A stretch of DNA of 64,000 bases from Deroplatys truncata (Eukaryota; Arthropoda; Insecta; Mantodea; Mantidae): positions 106,380,350 through 106,444,349 of the forward strand of contig CM060979.1 in NCBI GenBank assembly GCA_030765065.1. The letters are read 5' to 3'. The notes under the pieces were generated by a model. That model did not search any database and was not told the origin of the DNA. It saw only the letters and a list, made by a program, of their open reading frames with translations. Below are positions 34,793-47,643 of this stretch, in pieces. The position numbers and the translations under genes are program-made. Position 1 is the first letter of the stretch. Each line of letters starts with the position of its first letter.

Positions 34793-36323
34793 GGCTTGCA
34801 TATAATATGCATAAGATCTTCAGTGAATATTGTTTGTTAGTGGATGGAATTGGGAAAATAATAACTAAAATAACTCATCCTATAAATACTTTATTTTAAG
34901 CAAATAGAAATTTTAAAATAATATTCTGGCACTATCTTGGCATGTTAAGAGTTTTAAATGAGATTGGGCTCATTTAAGAGACTTCATTTATTATTTTATG
35001 AACGCTGCATGATGCAAAATAAAATACTCCCAGGTACCAAATAGAAACATTTAGCAAACAAAGGTAAACATAACAGTAATGACAAGTATACCATAATAAC
35101 CACAACTAGTTCCAAAACGCACCAGTAGCCACTTTTTACTTAATTGCACCTGTTCTTTTTCAAGCACATTTTGCTCTCATAATGGAATCTCAAACTTTTG
35201 ATGCTAGGCTATGCATATTATTAAGCCATTTTATTATGTTTGCTTTATTTTATTCTTTTTCCACAAACAACGCACATGCAAATTTAATGATAGGCCCAGA
35301 TTTAAAAAAAATGCTCATAATCATTACTGAAAAATTACTACTAACCTTAAAATTTAACTATATCTTTAAAAAGAGATTTCTATAATTCAGAAAAATATAA
35401 AGCACTTTATCTATATTTTAAATGTCAGACACATTGAAAAATGTACTAGGGATCCGGAAATATTAATTCACGGGTTTTGGAATATAATGTTTGTTTGGTT
35501 AGAACAAGTTAGGTTATAAGCATGTTACCAAATGCCAAAGACTTTTACATATTTATATACCTACGTAACTATTTAAAGCTTATATAGCTGGCTACCTATT
35601 AGACTAAAACAATAAGCACAGAAAATGGATGCATTACAAATATGCATATCAATACATTACGAAGTGTCATATTCGCTAAAAGATATAAACAGTGACTTGC
35701 AAACATGAGAAGTTGGACAATAATTATTTTTAAGCATATCTATTTTAATATTAAAGTAAACATTGGTGAACTTGTCTATGGATGGATTTTAACCACTGTT
35801 TATTCAAGTTTTCATCCTTTGGGAATTTGAACACTTAGATTTTGCTGCTATTTTTATAATTTACCAAGCAGTAGGGTACACAGCATTTAAAATCATTGTT
35901 CAAAACGTAATCATTTTCTTAAATCATACACCCAAATAAGTTTAATTTTCACCAAATTCCTTAAAACCTGCGGTAGCTAGTCTAGCTACATAATCTAGCT
36001 AAACTACCATTTTCTTTTCCGAGAAAGCAATAGTAAGGTCCTCTGTCTCTAGAGGGTATTGTACCAATACGAAGAGGGTATTATACGTGTGTTTCAACTA
36101 GTACTTACATAAATGTATAAAGGTGCAGTAACAGATCCAATATGACTGTTAAAACTTTTGAATATTGTTTAAATTGTGTAAAATTGTAACTAAAGCTTGG
36201 CATTAATAGATATTACAATTTCGCTTGTTGCATAAATTTTGCTTGTGCCCCACTATAGAGTAGGGGAAGTAGTTAATTTCCCTAGTTAATGATATGTGAA
36301 ACAGGAAGAACAAAGTTTAAAAT
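33400..36323. other. Unassigned AT-rich sequence
   Basis: About 2.9 kb are without recognisable genes or repeats, except the ATT microsatellite at 34758-34792. Short hydrophobic frames at 34559 and 35182 are low in complexity and probably chance. Confidence 0.4.
34758..34792. repeat. (ATT)n microsatellite
   Basis: An ATT array of about eleven units. It explains the poly-Ile and poly-Leu stretches in overlapping open frames on the two strands, which are not genes. Confidence 0.9.
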
Positions 36324-37190
36324 AATCTCATGTGTTACACTCATATGAATTTCTCTACTCTTATACAAACTGTTTTTACAAACGCTTACTCTCCATCTAC
36401 TTCATGTTAATCGAGATAAACATTTACAGAAATCGAGACGTCATTCTTATTGCTAATTTTCTTGTAGGTGCAAGGGGAATATGCTTGGCTTTAAGCGATA
36501 GACAAATATTTTAAGAGTTGGTTGCTATGTGGAGCATTCCATTCTATTTGCATCTCCAGGACATAAAAAAACGAATAACGATTTTCCATTTGAGAAAAAG
36601 TATAAGTATTATAAAATTAAAAAAATAACAAGGAATTTCTCGGAAATGGTTCACTCCACCAAAAAATGCACATGACACAAATTATGTATTTTAAGGAGCT
36701 CTACGTTTTTTGTGAAGAAAAACTTTGTTATCTCTTACGGTTTACCAGCTATGGAAAAGCCAGTCAGAAAGAAGGGGATTTTTGGGGACGTTCCCAGAAA
36801 ATTAAAGATATATATTTTATTTGTCATGAAAATACTTTAAAACATATGGTATATTAATCAAAAACGTAAGAGCAATTTTTGAGAAAATAAAAATTATCGA
36901 AAAATGTTCCATGTAAAGGGTAGACTGGGGTGGGAGGATTTTCTTGAAAATCTGCGCGTCGCATCTTTGAAAGATACTGATCCTAAATACCAAGTTTGGT
37001 ATTTATCTAACTTTTTGTTTTTGAATTATGTTGTTAAAAGACACACAGATACACACACATGAACTTCTTTCCAAAAGTGATCTTTTTTGGATTCAGGGGC
37101 CTCAAACATGCATTTCCGGTGAAATCTCGGTATCGAATTTTTGGGTGAATTTCAATACTTTCCCCAGTTACTATACCCAGTAGAGAAAGT
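36324..37190 (-). mobile_element. HINE-like repeat (minus)
   Basis: It starts CTCATGTGTTACACTCATAT, then AATTTCTCTACTCTTATAC. It ends CCCAGTAGAGAAAGT. The middle carries the shared words AACCATTTCCGAG and AAGATACTGA. The microsatellite region is short. Confidence 0.75.
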
Positions 37191-38240
37191 GTAATTATTA
37201 AACCCTATCTTTGAACTCCTTTTGGAAGCAGCTTTCTGTATTCCACAGACTAATTACGCGAAGCTGATGAGAAAACTAAGCCATTTGAAATACTGTAGCT
37301 TTATTTGACCTCAGTCAGGAGACAGAATAGCATTTTCCTAGTAGAACAGTAGATTGCATGTTTATACACCTCACTTTATCGTCGGAGTTTCGTTAAAAAA
37401 CGTCAAATCTGATAGCGTTTAGTCCATTACCGTTTTTGTTTGTGGAATGAAGTATCAATATATCAACAAAGAAATTATATTGTGCTCTTTTTGTTTCCTT
37501 CTTTTTTGCTAGCGAATGAAAATTAGTTTCAATAGATTTCAGTACTTTAATTGAAAAGCTCGTGGTTTACAATATAAATTAATTGAAATGCAAAACCAGC
37601 CTGTGAGTCAATGACACAATTTCTATTTGTGTACGGAATAAGCTTCAAAGCATAGCACTGTTTCTGAAAGGCATTGCTTTTGGATTTGATTACTGTAACT
37701 GTATGTGCCATGCATTCAGAAAGGAGAACTTAGTTAAGGAGATAAAACAGTGCGTTATCTAAATATTATCCCGATATAGCAAAGCTCGTTACTGACAGTA
37801 GAATAATAGAACCAGCTAAGCACCGAACTTTGAACATTAACCTGATAAGCGAATCCGTAATTGAATTTAAAATAATGGCCCTCACTTTAGCTCTCTCCTC
37901 TAACTCAACAAAAACTGTAGAGTTTAAAAACATAGCGTTGCATTTTACTAAGATTTATAGATATTTCAGAGCGTTTAAAAAAGGTTACAATAGATATGGC
38001 TTTCAGAAATGCTATTACATACAAAATGTAACAAAAATAACATTGAAAATTTAATATTGTAATGTTTCAATTAGGTTAAAGACAAAAATTATCCTTCTTC
38101 ATAACACTGTTATGTTAAATGAACTACGAATGACGCACGTTACAATATGTTTTATTTATCTGTTATTAAGTAAAAATACTAATAACTTCTAAATTCCCAA
38201 TTTTGCAGTAAAACATCTAAACGAAAATATTACCATAGGC
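37191..38240. other. Unassigned AT-rich sequence
   Basis: Nothing recognisable. One 74-codon frame (37830-38054) shows no domain. Confidence 0.4.
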
Positions 38241-38244
38241 AACT

Positions 38245-39234
38245 TGCAGTGTGATATTTGTTTGTTAGTCCCATGTTGTGGTAGCCAATTTGCGGCGGTA
38301 TTAATGTTTGTAGTTAAAAAGTGCCATTGTTTATCTGCCGCACGTATGAAATACAATTTGTCGCGGTTACTTCGTGTTATCTTTTGCTGAGCGCCTGTTA
38401 TTGTATTTAATTTTGGGTTCACTGTCCTGCGGCTAGCTATGATTTCTCGGTCAAGCACGTCTCTTGTACAGGTGCGTAAACGGAAAGGAGTTTTTATCCA
38501 AAGATAACACTAATAAGAGAATTTGTTTTACACTTTTATTGTCGTAATACATTATTCACTTTCACCTATTAATCTTGACACTCGCCAAACTGAAACTGTT
38601 ATAATAACTTCTTTACTGCCCATTATTAATTCGCGTACTTCCAACTTTTTGTGTAATTAACTTTACGACACGAGAAATTTTTCATAACTTTGCTACGCGT
38701 AACCTGCAAATCGATAAACTGTGCGATATATTCACCATGACTGCTTCTATTGAACTCATCGATGTCTTATACGCAAATGCTTCTGTTGGACACCGCGACG
38801 TGTAACGCGTGGATGATTTTTGTTGAACTACGTGAAACTTTATTCTGACACTGAATTTATACTTCCTCGCCCCAATATGTCTAAAGATTATAACCGAGCT
38901 GCTATTGGTTAATAAAACGCGCCAACATTAGCGTCCATATATATATATCCAATGAAAATTACGAAAACATATGCTCTGGGGAAAATGTTCCAGCAAATTC
39001 TAAGAAAAACACGCCACTCTGACGTCATTTGCTCGTCTCTAATAATGATAAACAGCTCGCCCCCTCGCTACATTATTGCACGCTATTATTGTCAGTTTCA
39101 GTAAGGCCGTATAAACCCACTTCTCGACAATGATTACTATCAATAAACATCTGGAGTCAATGTCACACAACAATGCATATTCACACTACAATCACTCTGA
39201 CATTTACATTTTTGTGGTACAAATTACTGCGTCA
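38245..39234 (-). mobile_element. Solo LTR of the Ty3/gypsy family, 4-bp target duplication
   Basis: It runs from TGCAGTGTGATATTTG to ACTGCGTCA and is flanked by AACT on both sides (38241-38244 and 39235-39238). It aligns with the LTRs of the element at 20385-30358 in the same orientation and with the solo LTR at 10005 in reverse. Shared words include CCATGTTGTGGTAGCCAATT (primer-site-like), ATTGTCGTAATACAT and CCCCCTCGCTACATTATTGC. It has no internal sequence. The overlapping 89-codon frame is a chance frame. Confidence 0.85.
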
Positions 39235-39238
39235 AACT

Positions 39239-39652
39239 AAAGACGTAGTGCGAATGGGTGCTCATAGTACACCGTTTCCAACTTCATTTTCACCGACAAA
39301 ATAAACAAAAAATAGTTTTGGTTATAAGTAACAATTGCTCATTACCCATTTGTGATATTTCCGCTTTGGTGTTCAATTCTAGGGTAGTAGGTAATATTCG
39401 AGTAAACAGGTACCGTTCTCAGAAAAAGCAACGTGTGGAGTTTAGAGAGGAATAATCAACTGAACGGAGATGTAGTTTTCGAAACCAAACGAAGTATAAA
39501 TCACTAATACAACGAGATAGCTGATGTATTGTAAATTGTGAACATTTTGTTGGGCGAATATGTTCTATGCTTGGGAACAATGAATGCCCAGTGCGTTTAT
39601 TGCCATACTTAACACTTCACCGCCGATGTCAGAAATAATTGTGTTTTTAATT
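39239..39652. other. Unassigned sequence
   Basis: About 410 bases between a solo LTR and a HINE-like copy, with no feature I can support. Confidence 0.4.
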
Positions 39653-40510
39653 TTACTTTCTCTACGACGTACATAGTAGGTAGAGAAGGTATTGCATTCC
39701 ACCCAAAAATTGATTCCGAGATTTCACCGGAAATACATGTTTTGAGGCCTCCTGAATCCAAAAACACTTTTTTTTAGGAAATTTTTTAGGAAAAAAAGTT
39801 TGTGTAGGTGTGTCTGTGAACAACTTAAAAACGAAAAACCGGGTAAATACTAAGCTTGTTATTCAAGTTCAGTATCCACCAAAGATGTAACACAAAAATT
39901 TTCAAGAAAATCCCTCCACTCCAAACTACTCTTTACATGGGACATTTTTCGAAATTTTTGAATCTTTAAAAATTATAAGATTTTGATTAAAATACCGTAT
40001 ATTAAAATTTTACATAACAAATAAAATGTATATGTTGAATTTTCTGAGAATAGTCTGTGAAGTCCTTTTCATTCCGAAGGAATTTTGTATAGTCTTGTAT
40101 AACTGATAAATTCGAAAACGTACTACACAAAAAATGTAGGTCTCTTTAAAATTCACAATTTATATCAAATAAGTTTTTGTGGCATCAGCCATTTCAGAGA
40201 TATCCGTTATTAATTGTTTGAATTGCTCAATTCTTTGTCATTCTTTTAAAGTATTGTCGATATTCAGTTGTTTCTCGCGGTAGCTTGGAAAGAGCTTGGA
40301 AGTTTAAGACTAGCATATAGGGTGCAGTCTTAAACATTTGACTATCGCTATTCCCTTTACATTTATAATGAAATGTGTAATGTAATTGCTTCTACAAATG
40401 TTGTCTCAATTAAAAATAAGAAAAATAAGCTTTCGAAGAATAGTTTTTATATACATTAATAATGATAGAGGATAGAGAAAAACATGTGAATTTAAGACAA
40501 CAGATTTTTT
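39653..40510 (+). mobile_element. HINE-like repeat, subfamily B
   Basis: It starts TTACTTTCTCTACGACGTAC with the subfamily words AGTAGGTAGAGAAGGTATTG. It ends GATAGAGAAAAACATGTGAA then ACAGATTTTTTT. This is the best uninterrupted relative of the copy split by the gypsy element, and it shows what the empty site looked like. Confidence 0.75.
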
Positions 40511-40918
40511 TAATGTGTGAATTTTCATTTTTTTTTATTTTTATTTTTTTTTCTAATTAAAGAAACAATGAATGGCTGTGTTTAAGTATATCGCAATTAA
40601 AACAGGCAATGATAATGAATAATAATGATTACAATAATAATAATAATAATAAATTCTGTATTTCTCAAATTATTCTGAGCATAATTTTACGTACAAAGAT
40701 GCAATCACTAATCTTCAGCAAACACATGTAAGCTAATTCCGTTTAGGCGGAAAAGCAATATGAAAAGCTTTAACGAATATTTTTATTGTTTTATTTTATG
40801 TCGACTTTGGCATCTTGGTCATATCATTAGATTTATAACAAAACTTATGATTTTGTTTAATTTTTCAAAGAGAACATTGTACCAAACGGATATTTAACGT
40901 TGTGTTATACTTTAACAC
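40511..40918. other. Low-complexity and unassigned sequence
   Basis: It contains a T-rich tract at 40527-40555 and an AAT array at 40632-40652. Nothing else is recognisable. Confidence 0.5.
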
Positions 40919-41171
40919 CAACCTACACGGATAGTCGAGGTCTTTGTATGGCTCATGAATGGGAGGTCTGCGGTTCAAACCCCGCCAGAGCTATCCTATC
41001 TGACGGAGATTTTTTTTAGGCTTTCCTGTCTTCTTAACTGGTAAATACCTGGGAGGATCCTAAACTTAGGCCTGGAACGTTTCCTTCCCAAATGTCCTTC
41101 CCCAGCTACATTTCACTCCATATGCCATCAGTGTCCAACGCCTGGTGATGCCGTATCAGTAAAAATTGGAG
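40919..41171 (+). mobile_element. tRNA-derived SINE, family shared with 49640-49832
   Basis: TTTAACAC lies on both sides (40911-40918 and 41172-41179). The head contains CCTACACGGATAGTCGAGG and the B box GCGGTTCAAACCCCG. The body has TTTTTTTTAGGCTTTCCTG, GGGAGGATCCTAAACTTAGG and AACGTTTCCTTCCCAAATGT. The minus-strand copy near 49.7 kb has the same order of motifs. Confidence 0.75.
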
Positions 41172-41179
41172 TTTAACAC

Positions 41180-41835
41180 TACTTAAAATAGTTTTTAAAC
41201 AACATAGGCTAAAAGTAGAACTTCTAACACAGTAAACACGAGCTAAAAGCTTTAGATTCTCGCACTAGTGCAATAATCTTCATTGTGACCAACTTTGGAT
41301 TCAAGTCCAATCACATGGCAATTACTCTTTGTATTTACACATGTATAATAACTCGATTTGGTTTCATTACGTTTTACTTTTCATTGCGTGTTTTACATGA
41401 TTAAAATCTCATGGCGCTCGCATTATCTGTTCACAATACAAATTGTCATACCTCAATTTATCGCAATTCCTTGTAGAGTTAATTTATACGTTATATTGGC
41501 AGCCTTCTGCTTTATTTCATCGTTATTATTGTATCTAGTATAATCTACAGAAAGATTAAATGGTGGAAATTATGAATTCAGAAGAAACTGAAATGGAAGA
41601 GGCAGGTGAAATTACAGAAGCAGCTAAAAGTATAACACTTACCCAAAAAATCCAGAAAGCAATATGATATGGCATTTAATCGCTTCATTGGCTGTTGTAA
41701 GGCAAAAAGTGTTGAAAACAATTTCACTGAAAATGACTGCTAGCGAATCAACAACACATCTGAAATCTGCTTTTTTAATGTCATTTCTCTTGAAGTTGAT
41801 ATTGTCTGCACCACGTATGGGAATGGGAACCAACT
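41180..41835. other. Unassigned; right edge carries a primer-site-like word
   Basis: About 41811-41835 reads CACCACGTATGGG then GGGAACCAACT directly beside the LTR that begins at 41836, like a worn tRNA-Lys-type primer site. Some internal sequence of that element may therefore remain here. No coding domain is recognisable. Confidence 0.4.
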
Positions 41836-42663
41836 TGAAGTAGATAATATTCTTGGAGTTTATTTTTTTTATTTAACTCCATATATGGACGTCAATTTGA
41901 AATAGTATTGTTTGTTACGTAATATAGTGGTGCGTATGGGAAGCCAATTTGAAGTTGTTTGTTGTTAAAGATTTTTGCACCAAGTTTAAAAAATAATATT
42001 AACTTTGTTATTAAACTGCTTCTATAGATATTATTTATGTTTATTTTTGCCTCGGCTGCTTCAGTATTGTTTTAGAGACACGTTTCTCTTAATCAGGGCG
42101 TGATGCGACAAGAATGTAGGCTTACACAGATTCTAAGTTTAAATTTTTTATTAATCCTTGACACAAATTAAATAGCACTACACTGATATTCATCACGTAT
42201 ACTTGTTTTGCGTCTCACACGAATACGTAATATTTCTTTAGAGAATGCATCTTCCATCTGGTCACTATCAAGGTCTGCAGGCAACTGAACACATTTCAAC
42301 CGTCCAAACCCGTAAACTTTGTATTTCAAATCTCTGATTGTCTAATCCTAGTCCAATAGAATACCTGCATTTTATTAAAGCTTTTTCTGGCTATTGATTG
42401 GCTAATTTTAAACTGTCACAAAATTTACATTATCGTTGCTCTAATCATGACTAGTAGTATTTAAACTCTCAAACTCATTATTACCTCAACGTTACTTCAT
42501 TGTTACCTCATTGTTAGCAGCCTTAAACTTATTCTCACAGCTCTTACATTATTAAATTAAGTAATGCATTCACATAACATTTTAAGCATGTTTACAATAA
42601 TATAAGCATTTGCAATGACTTTTACATACATTTTTACATACTTATTACATAGATATTGCTTCA
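41836..42663 (-). mobile_element. LTR, second LTR family (minus)
   Basis: It aligns with 4129-5003 in reverse orientation along the whole length, with TG and CA ends. Shared words include GAATCTGTGTAAGCC and TTACGTATTCGTGTGAGACG on the sense strand. A primer-site-like module (GTGGTGCGTATGGGAAGCCA, 41929-41948) lies inside it, as in the other gypsy-type LTRs. No target duplication was found. Confidence 0.6.
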
Positions 42664-43728
42664 AGGCGGGCTGTTATTGAATTTACATATTATATAATTT
42701 AATTGAAATTATTCAATACTGCTTCACTCTTGGTTAAAGCACCGCGTTCTAAACGTAATCTCTGTTAGTTTCAGGAATCAATATTACATTATTGATATTT
42801 TACAAATTCGAGCGCTCTCTAAAATATAGTATTTGTCACACGTATTAAAAGTGGTTTTATTTCGCTCGTAGGATAGCCTAGGATTTCTTTCGCAAACATT
42901 CCTACTCGCAAAATAAAACCCTTCTCTTACCTCTTGTATCATAATCTACTATTAAAGGTTATTTTTATCGTTGGTATAATTTTATTGGTTCCCACAAGAA
43001 GAAAACCAGATTGTGAAAGAGAACATTGATATCAGTGTATAAAGAGATTTCCGTGAATATTCTCTGCATCTTTTTCGTAACGGCTTTACAATTCATTTGT
43101 ATTGATTTATAGTTATGTTGATTAAAGCGTAATTATTGGAAGCAAATTAATCTCAACTTATCGATTTTGCAGCATTTGCTCAGGTAACCAGTGTTTAACA
43201 AAATTCAGGAATAAAAACCCACTGGTGTCACCGTACTGAGCGATAGAGTTAGAGTAACGAACAGTTTTCCTTTGAATTGCTGTAGAACAGCAGAATAACT
43301 AAAGTACATTTACTTATTTGGAAGATAAATGCTGATGATTCATATTGCAAATAATTTCCTCTCTTAGTAAAGGATAAACTGGTTTTTGTTAATGGAGAAA
43401 CATCACCAGTGTTATTAAGAAGATTGATTCAGTGACTGAAATTACTTCAACATTTCTGTGCGCGCTTCACTGGGATTCCGTTTCATGGGATTTATTATTG
43501 TTATTGTACGTTATCAGTTATGGAAAAAAATAAAATATGATTTCTACTAAACAAAAGTTTTTACACGAGTAATAACTATAATTTGAAAAGTACAATATCA
43601 CATTGATTGGTCATAATAAATATATAATACCTATTGTTAGAATATATTAATACTTTTAAGAAAATGTAGGGGACACATTAAAGGCCAAAATTCTAAGAAA
43701 GTCAACAAATAATTCTTTCTTTATTTTT
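42664..43728. other. Unassigned AT-rich sequence
   Basis: No recognisable gene or repeat. Confidence 0.4.
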
Positions 43729-44485
43729 AATTTCTCTAGCGCCTATTTATTAAAGCTAGCAGAAACATTGTATTACATTTAAATAAAAAATTCGATATGA
43801 CATAAGTGTTTTTAGATCCCCTGAATGAAAAAAAACAATTAGTAAAAGGTTCGTGTGTGCATACGTGTGCGAGCAGTACAATCCCAAAGTGAAATTTCAC
43901 ATAAATACCAAACTCGATACTTAGGCTTAGCGTTTTACTTAGCATTTTCCAAGGATATGACACGAAGATTTTCAAGAAAATTCGCCGCACACGAAATACA
44001 CTTTACATGATTTTCTAAAAAAATTACAGTAAGCATTTTGTTCCAAATCAAGACGTTCCCCTCATTTTGAATGAAGATTTTGTATAAGAGGTAAACTGTA
44101 AGTGATAGAAAAATTTTTACTAGACAAAAATGAAGATATCGTTAAAACACACAATATCTATCTATGTCTAATAAAACTTTTTATGGCATTAACTATTTCA
44201 GAGATTTTTTATTGGTTTGAATTTTAAAATACTCATAAATTTTAGAAGTGTTAAAATGGCCATTCAATTGTTCTCGTAAATAGCCACCCTCTTTTTAAAG
44301 TTTTGACTTTCGCTTCAGCCTCCTGTATCCCAACTGTAGGTCTCTACAATGAAGTATGCAATGAAACCATTTCTACGAACATTAATCTCAATTAACATGA
44401 ACTGGATAGATTAATAAGCTTACGTAATAATGGTTTGTAGAAGGTGAATATAAAACGTTATGTGAATGTAATACGTCAGATTTTC
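43729..44485 (+). mobile_element. HINE-like repeat, old diverged subfamily
   Basis: The start AATTTCTCTAGCGCC and the end TTATGTGAATGTAATACGTC then AGATTTTC are both worn. Shared words inside include AAAATTCGATATG, CAAACTCGATACTTAGG and ATTTTCAAGAAAAT. Divergence places it with the copies at 2599 and 56500. Confidence 0.6.
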
Positions 44486-44680
44486 TCTTTATTTTATATA
44501 TGATTGTTAACTATGGATTTCTATAGTAACACCTGTGTGCGCACAATGAATTTCTTTGCCTATTCTGTAGATGGAGACCTTCAACCTCCCGCTCTAAAGT
44601 TAATCGGCCGCCCAAGGTAACTAGACTCTCGTAATCATCTTTAATTTATACAATATATAAAAAGGAGGAAAATATTGTAC

Positions 44681-45849
44681 AAAGAGCGCCAAAGAAAATT
44701 TCACTGAACTTCGCGTCCATGTCACATTATTTATCATTGTACGTGGCCTCGCAAAGCCATGGCCATTTCATTGGTTGCTTTAGGCCACGGTGCAAGGGTC
44801 CGCCACTCCTTCTGCTAAATATTTGCACCAATAACCACAACAAGGTTTCAAAATGGTGTAGAAATGAAATATATGTTTACGCTCTCGAACGTATTGGCTA
44901 AAAGAGAAAGTGGTAGAGTGAGTGCATTCAGTTTGTCATACAGACCTCATCATGATGGTAGCCCATACCTTATCGGCTAGTGCAGGACACGCCTTTGAAA
45001 GGGTTAAAAGGGGAAAACTTGATGAGCGCCCAGGTTAGCGAATTGCAGAATGTGTAGTGTGAGAAGATATTTAGGGGGTGCAAATTAAAGCTTGAATGGT
45101 ATTAATTAAATACATAGCAAGGCAGCACTTTATCACAAAAAATAAACAGAACTGTATTCTCAGAGTGATATCAATGCTTGTTGCTGCATAGAAGAAAACG
45201 TAACTAAATAATAAATACATAAAGCAGAAAGTTTTCCCTCTAATTCAAACTATAATTGGTTAATATAACTTTACTAACATATTGCTGATTATAGGAATAC
45301 AACAGGATTATAGAAGAACATATAACCAGTTTATTACCGTAATATGTATGTCATATTCGGTAAAACATATATATATATATATATTTATCTCTAGTTTCTA
45401 AGCAATCATTTAATTATAACAAAAGAGTAATTTTCATTTAGTAAACGAGTATCATCATCTGCGGATGTTTTATGGGAGTACCCACTTTCTGACGAGTATG
45501 TAGACCATCTTTCCCATTTTCCTGGAATACTTTTTTTTATCCAGTAATTTACTATAAAAATACTTATGCACTGCAGTTGCAATTGCTGTAACAGTGCGAC
45601 CAGCCTCCCACATACTCACGAACGTCCTCGAGTAATTTCGCTAGTATACAGCATGGCTGGTTCTGAGATAATAAACATGTTTTGGTTTCAATAACATCAG
45701 AAGAAGCAAAGGCATCAACCTCCCCTCTTTTCCCCCTTATTGTTATGTTATCAAACCACCACGCTCTAGGATAGGTAAGATGAAGGACACCCCTCAAAAG
45801 ACCCCAGAAAACGATACAAAATCCGCCGAAGGTTTTCTTTGGCGCTCTG
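44681..45849. mobile_element. Unclassified DNA element with terminal inverted repeats
   Basis: AGAGCGCCAAAGAAAA at the left end (44683-44698) is exactly inverted at the right end (TTTTCTTTGGCGCTCT, 45833-45848). This is a 16-base perfect inverted pair about 1.17 kb apart. TGTAC flanks both ends (44676-44680 and 45850-45854) and could be a 5-bp duplication, though it is near-palindromic and short. Open frames inside (60 and 77 codons) show no transposase motif, so it is probably non-autonomous. An AT microsatellite lies at 45366-45385. The superfamily is not clear; a hAT-like CAGAG end exists on the right side only. Confidence 0.6.
45366..45385. repeat. (AT)n microsatellite
   Basis: Ten AT units inside the inverted-repeat element. 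Confidence 0.85.
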
Positions 45850-45854
45850 TGTAC

Positions 45855-46929
45855 GTATAGTTCCTTTTAACCTTATTTTGTATAAATGCATAATAAATGT
45901 TCCATTTCATCCTTAGGCTTCAACACAGGTCTTGTAACTTTGATTGACGTGATGACACGGATATAAGAACTCTCAAACCGCTTTCAAACTTAGCTTACCA
46001 ATACAGATATACATGCGTACAAAGTTTTCAATTTACTTTATTTGCACCTGCAATGCTCATCAGTTTATTGTAAGAGAATAGCGAATTTGAAAATATGCGG
46101 AAACATAGTCTAGGAACGAACCATAAGGAAATGCCATAACAGTTCTAATGGTATCAAAGAACACTATTAGTTCTCTTAATAGTGCCATATGGGAGAAAAT
46201 GCTTTCGGAGAAGAAAACTACGTTTTCGACGCCTATTTCGAACTTTATACATGTCGTAGCTTTTCCTTAGGCATTTAGCATTTTGTAAAATATCTAGTAT
46301 TGGTACTGTTCAAAGCAGGTAGTGGCTCTGTCATTCAAATTTGAAAATGCAGCCGATTTTCATCATGAGAACTGTCTACAAAGAGCATGGTACATACAAG
46401 ATACGACACATCAACCATTCAGAAGTCAGCTCTCGACGAAACCAGACACCTCCTTTGCGTGGGGCACATAGCGTTATGGAGTTCTCTGCATATTGAGAAA
46501 CATCATTTTCAAAGAGAAGCACACAGGCAAAGTTGGTACGCTTGCCTCGCGTCTCGTATAACCTAATTTCCAACTACTCCTTTCTGCATGAAGCAAGGGG
46601 AAGCCGCACTTTTTTATTCGGGGAATATGCAGGAACGGGGAATAGGGAGTACAGACACTATGTTCCTTTGCAAGAGGCAGATATGCAAATGTTTGCGCGA
46701 GGAAGCAGCAGTAAATGTGGCAATAACAATTTTGCGGTTTCGAAAACTACTCTCTCGTTCAGCTTTAATATTGCTCCTTTGCTCATTAAGGAGATTGAAC
46801 ACTCGAACACTCGTCACATTTGTCAAACCACTATATAGCTGAAACTTTTGTGTGAATTTTACGTAGAACTTGCTGCAGCTTCTGATGACATTGAGGAAAC
46901 CCATGGCTGATTTAGCGTGAAGTTTCATA
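45855..46929. other. Unassigned; overlapping open frames on both strands
   Basis: Between 46376 and 46928 four open frames (65-104 codons) overlap on the two strands. The region is slightly richer in GC than its flanks. None shows a recognisable domain, and mutual overlap argues against most of them. A small exon cannot be excluded. Confidence 0.35.
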
Positions 46930-47430
46930 CTTTGTTATACTCGGACAGATAGTTTGTTAAGGAGAGTAAACATTTTGACTTCTCATAAATATCTGAGAGT
47001 TGCTTATTTTGCTTTTTCTCGGAATATACTTTCTTATATATTGAATCTACGGGGTAATAGTTCACACATTAATCAAGATTCTCTTATGCAAAAGAAGGTC
47101 ATTAAAATCATTACAAATTCATTGCATGAGGCACATTGTAAACCATTATTATTTCAGCATGATGAAATTATGATGACTTGCCTATATAACATAAACATGT
47201 TTTGCATGTTAAGGACTACTTATAAGGAGTAACGAAATTCACACCAATGATACAAGAATAAATTTAAACTTAAATGTTCCTAAATATAGGCTAAGTAAAA
47301 TTGCTATGATTAACTTTACAATAGTATGTGTAAAACTTGCAAATTACCGCTCCAAGCACGACTCCATTGAGAGATACTATGACTAATTGGCTCATAAAAA
47401 TTCAGTTCTAATACATTGATGAACATTTCA
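46930..47430 (+). pseudogene. LINE reverse transcriptase fragment, jockey-like
   Basis: The frame from 46954 reads LRVAYFAFSRNILSYILNL, then HINQDSLMQKKVIKIITNSL, then HCKPLLFQHDEI. This follows the thumb pattern LKxxYYAxFxSxLSYGIxxWG...xxxxQKRAIRIIT.S......PLF.... of jockey-like LINEs. After a stop at 47230 a second stretch, YRLSKIAMINFTIVCVKLAN, continues the same region (YRLSKTQ-type motif) to a stop near 47390. The catalytic core is absent and no tail or target duplication is seen. It is a decayed fragment. Confidence 0.65.
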
Positions 47431-47643
47431 AGTATAATATCCTTAATTTAATAGCTTTAGTTTGTGTTGTGACGATGGTTATCGCATTGTTTTGTATAAT
47501 AGGCGAATATCAGCATAAACATGTATTGTAAGGGACACAAGTAATGATCTGCTTTTACCACAGTGTAAAATAACAGTCTATGCTCAGAGCTCAAGATTTA
47601 TACTCTCTTTCTCTTAAATCAGAACAATATCTACTTCATATTA

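Noticed and set aside
34559-34899. Hydrophobic small proteins on both strands with poly-Ile or poly-Leu runs
   Set aside because: The runs are translations of an ATT/AAT microsatellite.
35990-36030. Palindrome-like GGTAGCTAGTCTAGCTACAT region as a regulatory hairpin
   Set aside because: The pairing is imperfect and isolated, with no neighbouring gene to regulate.
46376-46928. Cluster of overlapping 65-104 codon frames on both strands as a possible host exon
   Set aside because: No recognisable domain, overlap on both strands, and no splice or codon-use support visible by eye. RNA-seq coverage would be decisive.
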